From NCBI RefSeq assembly GCF_963667405.1, contig NZ_OY763408.1, positions 2,503,757-2,567,756 on the forward strand: a DNA stretch of 64,000 nucleotides. Reading direction: 5' to 3'. Shown in pieces: positions 51,660-61,036 of the stretch (the stretch's first letter is position 1; the number at the start of each line of letters is the position of its first letter). The notes under the pieces were generated by a model. The model worked only from the letters and a program-made list of their open reading frames with translations. It searched no databases and was not told where the DNA came from. Made by a program: the position numbers and the translations under genes. This DNA comes from an uncultured Sphaerochaeta sp. GTDB taxonomy: Bacteria; Spirochaetota; Spirochaetia; Sphaerochaetales; Sphaerochaetaceae.

Positions 51660-52655
51660 TCAGTGAGTTGCCAGATACGCAGCAGTTCTCAACCGGGCGT
51701 TCTCCACGAGGTTCTGGGCGTACAGCGAAATGTCAAACGAATGATAGACCCCTTTGGGGAGGAACGCGCTGGAAGCTAGCTGGGGAAGCTTTCCTTCCAC
51801 TGTCGAACAGGTTACCACTGAGCGGTTGAGATCCAGTGTGGCGTCAGCAAATTCTGGCACAAGAATCAGTTTTCCTGCTTGGTCAAGCAACGCAGAACCC
51901 AGATTCTCTTCCGCTTGTGCAGGTTCTTCACCCCGTGTCCAGCTGATCGGGTTGATGACCAATGCATCCTTGTGAATCAGAGGATTAGGCTCAACAACTC
52001 CTGGAGCTTCCGTATTGTATGAAATGATGACGCCCGTATCATCAGACCCAGTTGCAAACTTCAGAAATGGATGTTCCGCGAGAAAGTCAGAGGTGATGGA
52101 GCAACCGATGCAATACGCGGCAATCATCCGGTCGTACACCTCGGGGTGTGCCTCCATATAGGTGGCAAGCAACAGCCTCAGGACATCGGAACCTTGGGAG
52201 TGGCCGACAAGGATGAACGGCCGCTGGTTGTTATAGTGCTTGATGAAGTAGTCGAAGGAAGCAAGCGCATCTTCCAAGGGAGCTTGCTCAAGCAGAACAT
52301 CCCGCTCTTCAAACGGCAGTGCGAGTATGGAAGCGGCATCACCTTGCCTATAGATGGGGGCATACACTGCCCCAACCTGTTCAAAGACAGCTGCCTCAAG
52401 CAGATATGCCATGCCGGCCGAACTGCGAAGCTGTGCATCATCCCGTGTTGAATACAGCGGGGCTGTTGCATCGGGACGAGCATATACTGTGGGATAGAGG
52501 TAAAACACATCAACATCCGCATTCCCTGCTTGAGGGAGTGCGAGCCATTGCGATGTGTCTGCATAGGGATTCTGCTCTCCTGCCTGTGTTGAAGTGCACC
52601 TCAGAAGGCTTGCAAGCACAATGAAAAGCCAGAGAAGGGAAATACATCGTTTCAT
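51660..52655 (-). CDS. DUF3089 lipoprotein, alpha/beta-hydrolase fold
   Basis: A 331-residue protein when started at ATG 52655; the frame to 52760 has no ribosome site. A signal peptide with a lipobox-like LLRC (cysteine near residue 19) predicts an outer-leaflet or periplasmic lipoprotein. The DUF3089 hydrolase core has VDVFYLYPTVY and the nucleophile elbow LVGHSQGSDVLR (Ser near residue 155), with a late YHSFDISLY carrying the likely histidine. Possibly an esterase acting outside the cytoplasm. Substrate unknown; its neighbours give no clear lead. Confidence 0.82.
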   Translation of the reverse strand: MKRCISLLWLFIVLASLLRCTSTQAGEQNPYADTSQWLALPQAGNADVDVFYLYPTVYARPDATAPLYSTRDDAQLRSSAGMAYLLEAAVFEQVGAVYAPIYRQGDAASILALPFEERDVLLEQAPLEDALASFDYFIKHYNNQRPFILVGHSQGSDVLRLLLATYMEAHPEVYDRMIAAYCIGCSITSDFLAEHPFLKFATGSDDTGVIISYNTEAPGVVEPNPLIHKDALVINPISWTRGEEPAQAEENLGSALLDQAGKLILVPEFADATLDLNRSVVTCSTVEGKLPQLASSAFLPKGVYHSFDISLYAQNLVENARLRTAAYLATH

Positions 52656-52838
52656 TCCAAGTACCTCACGGCACAGTGTATGGCTCCATTTTTCCCTTTG
52701 GCAAGGAGCGCAACCCAGCATCATTCCAACTTTATTCATAAAGTACGGAAAAACCAACAATTACCCCAGATGGGCAGGTACGTCACATCCAAAGCATTGC
52801 TGTTCGCCTGTCCAAAGCAGCTTCGCTTTCCGGCTTGT

Positions 52839-54038
52839 TCAAATGGTGAACAGCTTTCCCTCGGGGATATGCGTCTCCAAGAAGAATCGGAACGCCTTCT
52901 CCCCCGCCCCTCTGAACATGAGGCTGTTGATGGGCTCTTGGATGAACTGGATCTGCAAATCCACTTCACGGGCAAGATTCGAAAGTCCTCTGCACGTCTG
53001 GCGGATGGTCTGGGACATGAACGGAAACAGCTTCCAGTTGTTTCCCCCAAGCATGATCTTGCTTGGATTCATGATATCGAACAACTCGGCGAGCACCTCA
53101 CCGATCTTCTCGGCAGAGTAGAGAACACGCTCAGCGACCTCTTTCTCTCTCTCCACCCGCTCAAGCAGATGTTCGGAGTAGGCCAGCGACCCAATCTTCT
53201 GCAACAGAGGATACTCGTCCAGATCACGGGCAATTGCAGCCAAAGGCACCACGGTACGCATACAGCCGACATTGCCGCACTTGCTGCACTTGCGGTCCAC
53301 CCCATTGAGCTTCAGATGTCCCAGCTCCCCTGCAAACCCATTTGATCCGCAGTAGAGCTTCCCGTGGATGATGACCCCAAGCCCGATACCTTGGGTAAAG
53401 AAGACAAACAGCTCGTTTGAATCCTCATTCCTTGAGGCATCCTGCTGGCTGAAAACCGCCAGGTTGGCGTCATTCTCAATGAGTATGGGCAGTTCATGGA
53501 AGACAGAACGCAGATGCATTGTAAGGTTCACCCGTTCCAACAGCGGGTTGGAAGCCTGCAGGAGGGTACCAGTCCTCTCATTGTAGACGGCGGAAACGCC
53601 GACACTCAGGCAGTACAGCCGTCCCGAGAAGTCTGAGACCAGTGTCTCATAACACGTACGGATGGCCCCCATCAGATTCTCGAGGCTGGTGTTCTCCTCC
53701 AGCTTGCAGGTATGATAGCGCTTCACCGTGTTGGAGAGGTCGACCAGAGCCATGGCGATATACTCGGTATGGTGCATATCCAACACCAGTGAGTAGGCAT
53801 AGTCAGGAACAAACTCAATCGCTTGGGCCTTGCGGCCACCGGTGGCAATGGACTTATCGACGTAACGGGCCAACCCAGCATCCACAAGCTGGTTGCAGAT
53901 GCTTGATACGGAAGCAAACGTCAACTCCACCTCAGAAGCAAGCTGCCGCTTGATCATAGGGCTGTTTGCCCTCAGTGAGGTATATACTTTCAAGAGATTC
54001 GACAACCGTACATCGGTGGTTGTGGCTACCGTCATCAT
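52839..54038 (-). CDS. ROK-family transcriptional repressor
   Basis: A 399-residue NagC/XylR-type ROK protein started at ATG 54038. The N-terminal winged helix includes IKRQLASEVELTFASVSSICNQLVDAGL; the ROK domain contains ENDANLAVF, GIGLGVIIHGKLYCGSNGFAGELGH and the zinc-binding CSKCGNVGCM, typical of sugar-responsive repressors. It closes the operon 61036-52839 and probably represses it until the imported sugar or a derivative binds. The candidate operator AGGGATG-N-CATCCCT lies at 58124-58138. Confidence 0.9.
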   Translation of the reverse strand: MMTVATTTDVRLSNLLKVYTSLRANSPMIKRQLASEVELTFASVSSICNQLVDAGLARYVDKSIATGGRKAQAIEFVPDYAYSLVLDMHHTEYIAMALVDLSNTVKRYHTCKLEENTSLENLMGAIRTCYETLVSDFSGRLYCLSVGVSAVYNERTGTLLQASNPLLERVNLTMHLRSVFHELPILIENDANLAVFSQQDASRNEDSNELFVFFTQGIGLGVIIHGKLYCGSNGFAGELGHLKLNGVDRKCSKCGNVGCMRTVVPLAAIARDLDEYPLLQKIGSLAYSEHLLERVEREKEVAERVLYSAEKIGEVLAELFDIMNPSKIMLGGNNWKLFPFMSQTIRQTCRGLSNLAREVDLQIQFIQEPINSLMFRGAGEKAFRFFLETHIPEGKLFTI

Positions 54039-54090
54039 AGTGTTCCCTTCTTGTCCCAGAGCATAACAAACCAACTGGCCATACGCAAGT

Positions 54091-55002
54091 TCAGAGGCCG
54101 AGCAACTGCGCCGCAGTACCGTAGAAGATGGCCTCAAGGTCCTCATCCCGCACATTCAGGAACCGGAGAATCCTATGCTGTTCCTCCAGGTAGGGCATCG
54201 AGAAGCCACGGGGAAGCCATGAGGAGTCAGTGGCAAAGAGAATCCTGGATGGTCCTACCGTTTCCAAGAACTTCCTGATCACATCCTCAAGCGTCAGCTG
54301 ATAGGGCATCCAGCGTATCCACTGGTTGCTCCCCGACGTGTCGACATACACATTCGGCCGAGTCCAGCAGAGCTGCAGCAAATCGCCCATATGGGTACAT
54401 CCGAAGTGCGGCACCACAAACTTCACCTCAGGAAAATCGAGGGAGATCTTTGCCAGGCGCAGCGGGCTGATATTGGTTGCCACCGGGATTCCTCCGGCCG
54501 CACCCAAGAGCCCGAAATGCAGAAGCACCGGTACATCATACGCCTTGCAGACCTCCCAGAGAGGATAGTACTTCTCGTCATCAATCGGGGTATCAATCTC
54601 AGGGGTGAGCAGCTTGTAGCCCTTGAGCCCGAGATCGCGAAATGCATGCTCCAGCTGATCGGCTGAGTCGGGGGCATCGGGACTCTGATGGGCAAAACCC
54701 AAGAAGCGGTCAGGAGCTGCCCCAACAATCTTTGCCAGCCGCTCGTTGCCTCCTCCCGACACCCAGACAACCTTTTCCACGCCCTTTGCATCCAGGTCTT
54801 TCAGATAGAGCTCAACCATCTGCCGGTCATCCAGAGGTTCCTCAGGCTTGGGGAAGTTGAACGCCTGGCGCCAGATTTCCCCATAGTTTCTGCTGGTTGT
54901 CTGGGAAAACTGTACTTTCTTCTCGTTAGGATAGTCGGGAAACCACTCGCCCTGTACCGGGAAATGACAATGAAAGTCCAATATCTTCAGGTTCTGGATC
55001 AT
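54091..55002 (-). CDS. Amidohydrolase-family metal-dependent hydrolase
   Basis: A 303-residue TIM-barrel hydrolase of the amidohydrolase-2 type. Metal-binding positions are visible: DFHCHFP (HxH near residue 11), LLHFG, VVPHFG and the final aspartate in FATDSSW. The family includes decarboxylases, lactonases and sugar-lactone hydrolases. Its place between the permease and repressor genes suggests action on the imported sugar or its lactone, but nothing in the sequence fixes the reaction. AAGGAG precedes the ATG; the previous permease gene ends 13 bases earlier. Confidence 0.85.
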   Translation of the reverse strand: MIQNLKILDFHCHFPVQGEWFPDYPNEKKVQFSQTTSRNYGEIWRQAFNFPKPEEPLDDRQMVELYLKDLDAKGVEKVVWVSGGGNERLAKIVGAAPDRFLGFAHQSPDAPDSADQLEHAFRDLGLKGYKLLTPEIDTPIDDEKYYPLWEVCKAYDVPVLLHFGLLGAAGGIPVATNISPLRLAKISLDFPEVKFVVPHFGCTHMGDLLQLCWTRPNVYVDTSGSNQWIRWMPYQLTLEDVIRKFLETVGPSRILFATDSSWLPRGFSMPYLEEQHRILRFLNVRDEDLEAIFYGTAAQLLGL

Positions 55003-55015
55003 AGAGAGCTACTCC

Positions 55016-55837
55016 TTACTCTTTCACACCGGTCAGGGCGATGCCCTGCACGATCTGTCGTTGGAAGATGAGGAAGACGATGAAGACGGGCAGCGTAGCA
55101 ACGCTTGCTCCGGTCATGACCATCTCCCACTGTGTCTGGAACTCACCGTTGAAGAACGAAAGCCCGATGGGCAGGGTATACCGCTCGATCTTGTTGACGA
55201 CGATCAAGGGCCAGAGGAAAGCATTCCAGTTGCCGATGAAGGTGAATATCGCCAAAGCAGAGAGAGCGGGCTTGACCAAGGGAATTGCAATCTGGGAGAA
55301 AATCCTGAACTCGGGGAGGCCGTCAATACGCCCTGCATCCAGCAGGTCATTGGGAACCCCTTCAAAGAAGGATTTCATCAGGAAGGTGCCGAAGCCGCTC
55401 ATCAAGCCGGGAAACAGGATGCCCCAGTAGGTATCGAGCCAATTGAAGTTGTTGGACATGATGAACCAGGGAATGACCAGCATCTCGGTGGGAATCATCA
55501 TGGTGGAGAGGATGAGCAGGAAGATGAGCTTCTTGCCCCTGAACTCATACTTGCTCAACGTAAAGCCTACCAGTGAGTCAAAGAACAGCACCGAAAGGGT
55601 GACCACCAGGCCGACGATCATGGAGTTGGTGAACCAGTAGGGGAAGTTCCCGCTGGAGAGCAGCCTGAGATAGTTCCTGAAGGACGGGTTGTCAGGAATG
55701 AGGGAGAGACTGTAGACCTCAGCCCCACTCTTCAGGGACGTGGCAAGCATCCAGATGAACGGGAACAGCATAGCCAGGCCGAAGAGAAACAACAGCACGT
55801 GCCGGAGGATTGTATTAAGCAGTTTCTTATTTCTCAT
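55016..55837 (-). CDS. Carbohydrate ABC transporter permease, MalG-like
   Basis: A 273-residue inner-membrane protein of six helices with the EAA loop DAGRIDGLPEFRIFSQIAIPLVKPALS near residue 165. It is the MalG/UgpE-type half of the permease pair and overlaps the MalF-like gene by 11 bases. The substrate-binding protein and second permease are encoded upstream; no dedicated ATPase gene is in the operon, so a shared MsmK/UgpC-type ATPase elsewhere probably powers it. Confidence 0.92.
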   Translation of the reverse strand: MRNKKLLNTILRHVLLFLFGLAMLFPFIWMLATSLKSGAEVYSLSLIPDNPSFRNYLRLLSSGNFPYWFTNSMIVGLVVTLSVLFFDSLVGFTLSKYEFRGKKLIFLLILSTMMIPTEMLVIPWFIMSNNFNWLDTYWGILFPGLMSGFGTFLMKSFFEGVPNDLLDAGRIDGLPEFRIFSQIAIPLVKPALSALAIFTFIGNWNAFLWPLIVVNKIERYTLPIGLSFFNGEFQTQWEMVMTGASVATLPVFIVFLIFQRQIVQGIALTGVKE

Positions 55838-56726
55838 CGCGGGTCACCACCATCTGGATAAGCGTTACGACCAGGATCAAGGTGAAGAGAATGACCGTCA
55901 TGGCTGCGGCATACCCCATCTTGAAACTCTTGAACGCGTTGTCATAAATGTAGAGAACCAAGGGTTTTGTTGAGTTGAGCGGACCGCCCTCCCCTTGGTA
56001 GGTCATGTTCATGACCTGGGTGAAGATTCTCAGGTACCTGATCGTACCGGTAATCAGCAGGAACACCACGGTAGGCTTGAGCTGGGGAAGCGTGATGCGC
56101 ACAAGCACCTGCCGCTCATTCGCCCCATCAATACGCGCAGCCTCGAACAAGGACGGGGAAATTGCCTTGATGCCGGCAAGGAAGATGATCATCTGAAAGC
56201 CGAGGTCAGCCCAGATGGTGGTTGCCAGGATGGAGGGCAAGGCTTGTGTCTTGCTGGACAGGAATGACAAGGTAGGCAGGCCCAGCGAAGAGAGCAGGTT
56301 GTTGAACACCCCGATGGGAACCGGCTGGTAGAGCCAGCGCCATACCCAGGCTACAGCAACCATGCTGGTGATGTAGGGAATGAAGTACATTGCCTTGTAC
56401 AGTCCGTCCCCAATTTTCACACGATCGATCTGATAGGCAAGGATGAATCCGAGCAAGAGGCTGATGGGCAGTCCCCAAACGACGTACTTGATCGTATTTC
56501 TCAGCGTAATCCAGAACACCGAATCACCAAAGAGTTCCAAATAGTTCTTCAAACCCACCAAATGCATCTCTGTCGACACAATATCCCAGTCGGTAAAGGA
56601 GAGATAGAACGCAAAGAGCGTCGGATAAAACCGGATTACGACATAGAACAGAATCGGAACAGCAAGAAATACATACGCCCAGAACTGCTTGTTCCGTTCA
56701 ACCGAATACTTGGGACGACTGGCCAT
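55827..56726 (-). CDS. Carbohydrate ABC transporter permease, MalF-like
   Basis: A 299-residue permease with six helices and the EAA loop EAARIDGANERQVLVRITLPQLKPTV near residue 195. The N-terminus (YSVERNKQFWAYVFLAVPILFY) is that of MalF/UgpA-type proteins. It pairs with the MalG-like protein, with which it overlaps. The 84-base gap before it contains a stem-loop after the binding-protein stop. Confidence 0.92.
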   Translation of the reverse strand: MASRPKYSVERNKQFWAYVFLAVPILFYVVIRFYPTLFAFYLSFTDWDIVSTEMHLVGLKNYLELFGDSVFWITLRNTIKYVVWGLPISLLLGFILAYQIDRVKIGDGLYKAMYFIPYITSMVAVAWVWRWLYQPVPIGVFNNLLSSLGLPTLSFLSSKTQALPSILATTIWADLGFQMIIFLAGIKAISPSLFEAARIDGANERQVLVRITLPQLKPTVVFLLITGTIRYLRIFTQVMNMTYQGEGGPLNSTKPLVLYIYDNAFKSFKMGYAAAMTVILFTLILVVTLIQMVVTRDEK

Positions 56727-56757
56727 GGCTCACCTCACTCAACACAAACACAGAATA

Positions 56758-56797
56758 CCTTCCAGGTAGCAATCATCACTGATGGCAACCTGGAAGG
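56758..56797 (-). other. Intercistronic stem-loop after the binding-protein gene
   Basis: CCTTCCAGGT (56758-56767) pairs perfectly over 10 bases with ACCTGGAAGG (56788-56797), 14 bases past the binding-protein stop. It has no U-run. It resembles the hairpins that protect the malE part of mal-type transcripts and keep binding-protein levels above those of the permeases. Confidence 0.75.
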
Positions 56798-56810
56798 CAA
56801 CACTCAAAGA

Positions 56811-58103
56811 TTACTTTGCATAGTAGGCATCAATCACCTTCTGCTCTTCAGCAGCAGCCTGATCAACAGCCTGTTTCGGACTCTTTCCGTTCAGGACAAC
56901 CTCGTCATACGCGTTGATCCACACCATTCTCTGTGCATTTTCGTCGAGGAACTTGGTGGCCTGTGCATACTCCAAGCCCCTGATGAACGGACCGTAGGTA
57001 GGATCGTTCTTGAACTCGTCCTTCAGAGCCAAAGCCTTCTTGGCAGGAAGCTCACCGATTGCCGGCAGCCACATGGCCATGACCTCGTCGCTGGTCAGGA
57101 ACTCAAGGAACTTGATGGAAGCCTCAAGCTGCTTGCCCTGTGTGGTGCTGGTGATGCCATTGGCCCAGAAGGAAGCAAAGTTCGACTTCACCCCGTTCAT
57201 CTCGGGAAGCTCAGCCACACCATAGTGCAGGGTATCCTTGAGCTTGTTGAAGTTGCCAAGTCTGAACGAACCGTCGATGGTGATACCCATCTTGCCGGCG
57301 CTGAATGCGGTGACATCATCAGTCATGTACTGGGGAATGCCAACCTTGTGGACGGTTTCCAGATCGGTGAACCACTTCAGTGCATCATACCCAGCCTGGC
57401 TGTTGTAGGTGACTTTCGAGGAGTCGGCATTGTACGGGGATCCACCGAACTGGCGGATCAGGACTTCACGTACGACATGGTGCATCTGTCCGCGCAGCTC
57501 AAGAGACATACCGGCCTGCAGGTAGTTGCCGCTCTTGTCGGTCTTGGCAATCTTCTTGGCGAATGCAACCATCTCATCCATGGTCGTGGGAGGGACTTCG
57601 GGGTCCAGGCCTGCAGCCTTGAAGAGGTCCTTGTTCCAGAAGAGAGCCAACGAACGGACAGCAGTCGGAAGTGCGTAGTACTTTCCGTCAAACTTGGCTG
57701 CTTCCACCAGCGGGAAGAACTCCTGCTCAATGCGGGCGTTCGGGAACACGCTCTCGGGAAGCGGCTGCAAATAGCCACTATCGATGTAGAGGGGCAACCA
57801 ACCATAGAACAGGTTGATTACGTTCGGGCCCTGCCCGGAAGGAACGGAAGACGCTACCTTGGTGTTGTAGTTCTCATACGGGAAGGTCTGCTGGGTGACT
57901 TTGATATCGGGGTTTCGTTCCTCGAACATCACGATCAGCTTGTCCATCAGGTCTTTCTTCGTTTCATAGAAGTACTGCCAGTACACAATCTCCGTCACGT
58001 CCTGTTTTGCTGTGTCAGCTTTCACTTCCTGTCCACCTGCTGCAAAGGCAAATGGCAATACCATCAGCAACATCAGCACAATCAACATACTCTTTTTCAT
58101 CAT
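56811..58103 (-). CDS. Extracellular carbohydrate-binding protein (SBP_bac_1 type)
   Basis: A 430-residue MalE/UgpB-type protein. A signal peptide (MMKKSMLIVLMLLMVLPFAFA) precedes AGGQEV. The mature protein carries EIVYWQYFYETKKDLMDKLI at the start, FPYENYNTKVASSVPSG, and FSAGKMGITIDGSFRLGNF, all typical of cluster-1 sugar-binding proteins for oligosaccharides or sugar derivatives. It is followed by a protective stem-loop and the two permease genes. Ligand unknown. Confidence 0.92.
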   Translation of the reverse strand: MMKKSMLIVLMLLMVLPFAFAAGGQEVKADTAKQDVTEIVYWQYFYETKKDLMDKLIVMFEERNPDIKVTQQTFPYENYNTKVASSVPSGQGPNVINLFYGWLPLYIDSGYLQPLPESVFPNARIEQEFFPLVEAAKFDGKYYALPTAVRSLALFWNKDLFKAAGLDPEVPPTTMDEMVAFAKKIAKTDKSGNYLQAGMSLELRGQMHHVVREVLIRQFGGSPYNADSSKVTYNSQAGYDALKWFTDLETVHKVGIPQYMTDDVTAFSAGKMGITIDGSFRLGNFNKLKDTLHYGVAELPEMNGVKSNFASFWANGITSTTQGKQLEASIKFLEFLTSDEVMAMWLPAIGELPAKKALALKDEFKNDPTYGPFIRGLEYAQATKFLDENAQRMVWINAYDEVVLNGKSPKQAVDQAAAEEQKVIDAYYAK

Positions 58104-58123
58104 TTCCTCCTTTTGGATTGATG

Positions 58124-58138
58124 AGGGATGTCATCCCT
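58124..58138. promoter_or_regulatory. Palindrome ahead of the binding-protein gene
   Basis: AGGGATG and CATCCCT arms (7 bp) surround one central base, 21 bases before the binding-protein ATG, in the 42-base gap after the phosphohexomutase gene. It may be the operator of the ROK repressor or an RNA hairpin. Confidence 0.4.
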
Positions 58139-58145
58139 TGGTTTG

Positions 58146-59900
58146 TTATTTCTGAAAGGGCTTGCAAGCTATCCGAAACGCTTGGCTTGCCTTCTCAAAG
58201 CGATCGTCATCGAGATCCGGATGCACGAACTGGAGCTTTGGCTCCGTGCCGCTGGCCCTGGCATACAGAAGTTCTCTTCCGTACAGCCGATAGGCCAGTA
58301 TATCCGCATCCTCTTCACATACCACAGGTTCAATGTCTTGGGCAAACACCCCAAGCAGAATGGTCCGTACCTGCTCGAACAAAACCGACCCTTCATACCA
58401 GAACTGCGTGGCAACCGGCTTAACCACAACTTTCTGCACCCCGGTACGGCACAGGTGTTCCAGCAGTTGAGGCCGATAGGCAGCAATGGCAGTCAGACCG
58501 GTTGCTAAGCCATTGCCCGAATAGAGGAGATGCTCCCCTACCGATACAGGGTAGACCACATGGCCGCTGTCCTCCGCTCCACACAAAAGCGCATTGTCAA
58601 AGAGCCAGCGGTCCCCCACCCCTGTTTGCCGTATCGTCAGATCCGGATACAAGCGTTTCAGGGTTTGCATTGTGTGCGGGTCACTTTCTATGGTAAGCGA
58701 TACTCCTGACTCAGTTCTGCCGGCATCCTGCAATCGTCGTACCAAGAGCACCAACAGCTCGTCACCGGAAAGCACCCGTACCGTGTCGCTTTCAGGCTCA
58801 AGAACCAGCACCATTGCACGGTCGCCGTCACCGTCGACTGCAATGCCGAACTGACGGGTGTTGTCCAGGGACTGTTTCTCAACCATCCGCTTTGCAAGTG
58901 CAAGGGGATAGGGGCCTTCCCTCCTGATGGAGGAGATCCCATCCAGCAAGGCTGCTCCGCACCCCTTGTTGATGCTCCCCTCAGAGAGCCCTGCATTGAG
59001 TACTTCAGCAAAGAGTCCCAGATTCTGCAACAGCATCTGATACCAACCCGATACGGCTCCGTGCGCACAGTCGAGGGTGATGGAGCAGGAAGCCAGGAAC
59101 CTCTTCTCCTCCTCGGAAAGATCAGCTGCAACGCACTCGGTCAAAAGCAGAAGCCCGTGTGTATTCACAGGAGGAACCGCTGCAGGGCACATCTGGAAGG
59201 TCTCTCCCAAGGAGGAGGCCACAGCCAAAGCCTGAGCCGAAAGCGCATACTCGCCCATCGGTCCTTCGGGATAGAGCTTCTTTCCCCTTACGAAGAACTT
59301 TAGTCCGTTGTATGACGCAGGGTTGTGGCTGGCTGTCAGCATGATACCGGGTATCTGCTGGTCCAGGCTGTAGGCAGCCACCGCAGGAGTCGGTACAACA
59401 CCGAGGTAGTCGACTGCCCATCCTGCTGCGGACAGTGCTCCCAGCAATGCAGGGAGCAGCGGATGACCAGCAGCAGCATCCCTACCGTCCTCCCCCAGAC
59501 AGATGCGCATTTCAAGTGGATGCAAAACCGTTTTCACCTGCTCAAGGAAAGCCCGTACCATCACAAAGCAGAACAGGGGTGTCAGCTGGTTCTCACTGCG
59601 ATAACGCACAAGGCAATCGACAGGGGTCACAAAATCAGGCAGGGATACAAGCCCCCTCATGCCATCGGTTCCCGGAAACTTGATCTTGGAAACCCTGAGC
59701 ACCGATGCGAGCTGCTCTGAGGATGAGTTCTTCAGAAGAGAGATGGCTTTGTCGACATCAAGAGCGAACCTTTGGTGGGTTGTCTGGATCATGGAGAGGA
59801 ACGATGCAACGGTATGTGCGGGGATACGTTCATCCTGCAACATCTGCTGTACCTGTTCAATCGAGTAGTGCTCGAGCCTTGATCCGTACAAACCCACCAT
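58146..59900 (-). CDS. Phosphohexomutase (phosphoglucomutase/phosphomannomutase family)
   Basis: A 584-residue cytoplasmic enzyme that moves phosphate between C1 and C6 of a hexose. Active-site motifs are intact: phosphoserine loop TASHNPASYNG (about residue 200), metal loop DGDGDR (about 350), substrate loop GAEDSGH and the phosphate clamp RASGTEPKL. An extra 70-residue helical N-terminus precedes the PGTDGMRG start of domain 1. Its presence inside an importer operon suggests that the pathway yields or consumes a hexose-1-phosphate, although no phosphorylase gene is in the operon. A GGGAG site precedes the ATG. Confidence 0.9.
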   Translation of the reverse strand: MVGLYGSRLEHYSIEQVQQMLQDERIPAHTVASFLSMIQTTHQRFALDVDKAISLLKNSSSEQLASVLRVSKIKFPGTDGMRGLVSLPDFVTPVDCLVRYRSENQLTPLFCFVMVRAFLEQVKTVLHPLEMRICLGEDGRDAAAGHPLLPALLGALSAAGWAVDYLGVVPTPAVAAYSLDQQIPGIMLTASHNPASYNGLKFFVRGKKLYPEGPMGEYALSAQALAVASSLGETFQMCPAAVPPVNTHGLLLLTECVAADLSEEEKRFLASCSITLDCAHGAVSGWYQMLLQNLGLFAEVLNAGLSEGSINKGCGAALLDGISSIRREGPYPLALAKRMVEKQSLDNTRQFGIAVDGDGDRAMVLVLEPESDTVRVLSGDELLVLLVRRLQDAGRTESGVSLTIESDPHTMQTLKRLYPDLTIRQTGVGDRWLFDNALLCGAEDSGHVVYPVSVGEHLLYSGNGLATGLTAIAAYRPQLLEHLCRTGVQKVVVKPVATQFWYEGSVLFEQVRTILLGVFAQDIEPVVCEEDADILAYRLYGRELLYARASGTEPKLQFVHPDLDDDRFEKASQAFRIACKPFQK

Positions 59901-59914
59901 GTGTTTCTGCTCCC

Positions 59915-61036
59915 TCAGCTCAGCAAGGCTTTTGCCGCAGCAAGATTGTCTTCAACGAAGGTTCTTCTGCTCGGTGCCACGACGTGCTCACCGGGGTTCC
60001 ATTCGCTGAACCAATAGCCGATGCGTCCGTCGGAGTTGTGGCTGAGCATCAGGTGTTCCCATGCCTTTTCAATCGCTTCAGAGCTCTTGTGATGCTGGTC
60101 ACAGTCAATCAGGGTGTCGCGAACTTCCACGGTTGCATCCCAGATGGGCTTGGCAGCCCCTTCGGTGAAGGTTTCGATCTTGGTATTGCCCAGATAGTCA
60201 GGAAGGGAGATTTCCATGTCAGCGGGCATGCTGGCCAGGGTTTCGCTGATGAAAGCAGGCTGGATGCAATCGAGCTTGGAGAGTTTGGAGAGGAACTCAT
60301 CCATGACGGCGAAGGTTCCTTCAAATCCGCTGTTGAACTTGTCGATGAAGATGGTCTCGCCGTCGCGCTTGAAGAGCAGCAACCCGCCGGGATGATCCTT
60401 GGCAAACTGCTTGACGCCTTCAATGACGGTATCCACGGGAACCTGGCCTTTCATCATCAGCTTGAGGAATCGTGCAGGGGTATTCGGCAGCTGGTAGACA
60501 GCAGGTACGGCTATCAGGGAGCCGCCTTTCTGGAGTCTTACCTTGAAGGGGACATAGGGGTCGTGGGCAAAGCCACCAGCCTTGAGTCCCTTCTCGATCT
60601 GGGAGGCAAGGGCGACGAACCATTTGATGCCTTCTTCCTCAAGGACTTCTCCCATTTCTTCGCTATAGGCAAACTCAGGGGGAAGGAAGCCGTCGGTTTC
60701 CACCCCGAGGATCTCGCGGTCGATGTCCATGCCTTTGCGCATCTGGCGGGTGAACTCTTCCTTGCGCAGCAGCTGCGGGATCGGGTGGGTATAGGTATAG
60801 GTTCCCAGCTCAAAGTTCTTGTTGGCATTTGCCTTGATCTTCCCAAGCAATTCCGGGGCATCGTGCTTGAGCAGTTCTGTGGTGAATCCTGAGAGAAAGC
60901 AGTTTGCTTTCAAGTTGTATTTCTCAAAGAGGTCAACCAAGGGTTTGTACCCTTCGTTGATGATGCGCCCTTCATCACCAACCTCTATCTCACATCGTTG
61001 CACATTGAAATTGAATGCAAATCCCAGCTGTATCAT
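59915..61036 (-). CDS. GH57-like / polysaccharide-deacetylase-fold protein
   Basis: A 373-residue cytoplasmic protein without signal peptide. The opening LGFAFNFNVQRCEI, a middle FELGTYTYTHPIPQLL (histidine motif as in GH57 and NodB folds), and DGFLPPEFAYSEEMGEVLEEEG with a well-placed acidic residue point to a (beta/alpha)7 barrel of the glycoside hydrolase 57/deacetylase superfamily. It is the first gene of the seven-gene carbohydrate operon, 15 bases before the phosphohexomutase gene. Whether it cleaves glycosidic or N-acetyl bonds cannot be told from the sequence. Confidence 0.7.
   Translation of the reverse strand: MIQLGFAFNFNVQRCEIEVGDEGRIINEGYKPLVDLFEKYNLKANCFLSGFTTELLKHDAPELLGKIKANANKNFELGTYTYTHPIPQLLRKEEFTRQMRKGMDIDREILGVETDGFLPPEFAYSEEMGEVLEEEGIKWFVALASQIEKGLKAGGFAHDPYVPFKVRLQKGGSLIAVPAVYQLPNTPARFLKLMMKGQVPVDTVIEGVKQFAKDHPGGLLLFKRDGETIFIDKFNSGFEGTFAVMDEFLSKLSKLDCIQPAFISETLASMPADMEISLPDYLGNTKIETFTEGAAKPIWDATVEVRDTLIDCDQHHKSSEAIEKAWEHLMLSHNSDGRIGYWFSEWNPGEHVVAPSRRTFVEDNLAAAKALLS

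Noticed and set aside
56562..58121. 519-residue plus-strand frame opposite the binding-protein gene
   Set aside because: Antisense shadow of a well-supported solute-binding protein; no ribosome site or family pattern.
59705..60892. 395-residue plus-strand frame across the phosphohexomutase and GH57-like genes
   Set aside because: It spans two well-supported minus-strand genes and their junction, with composition typical of antisense frames.
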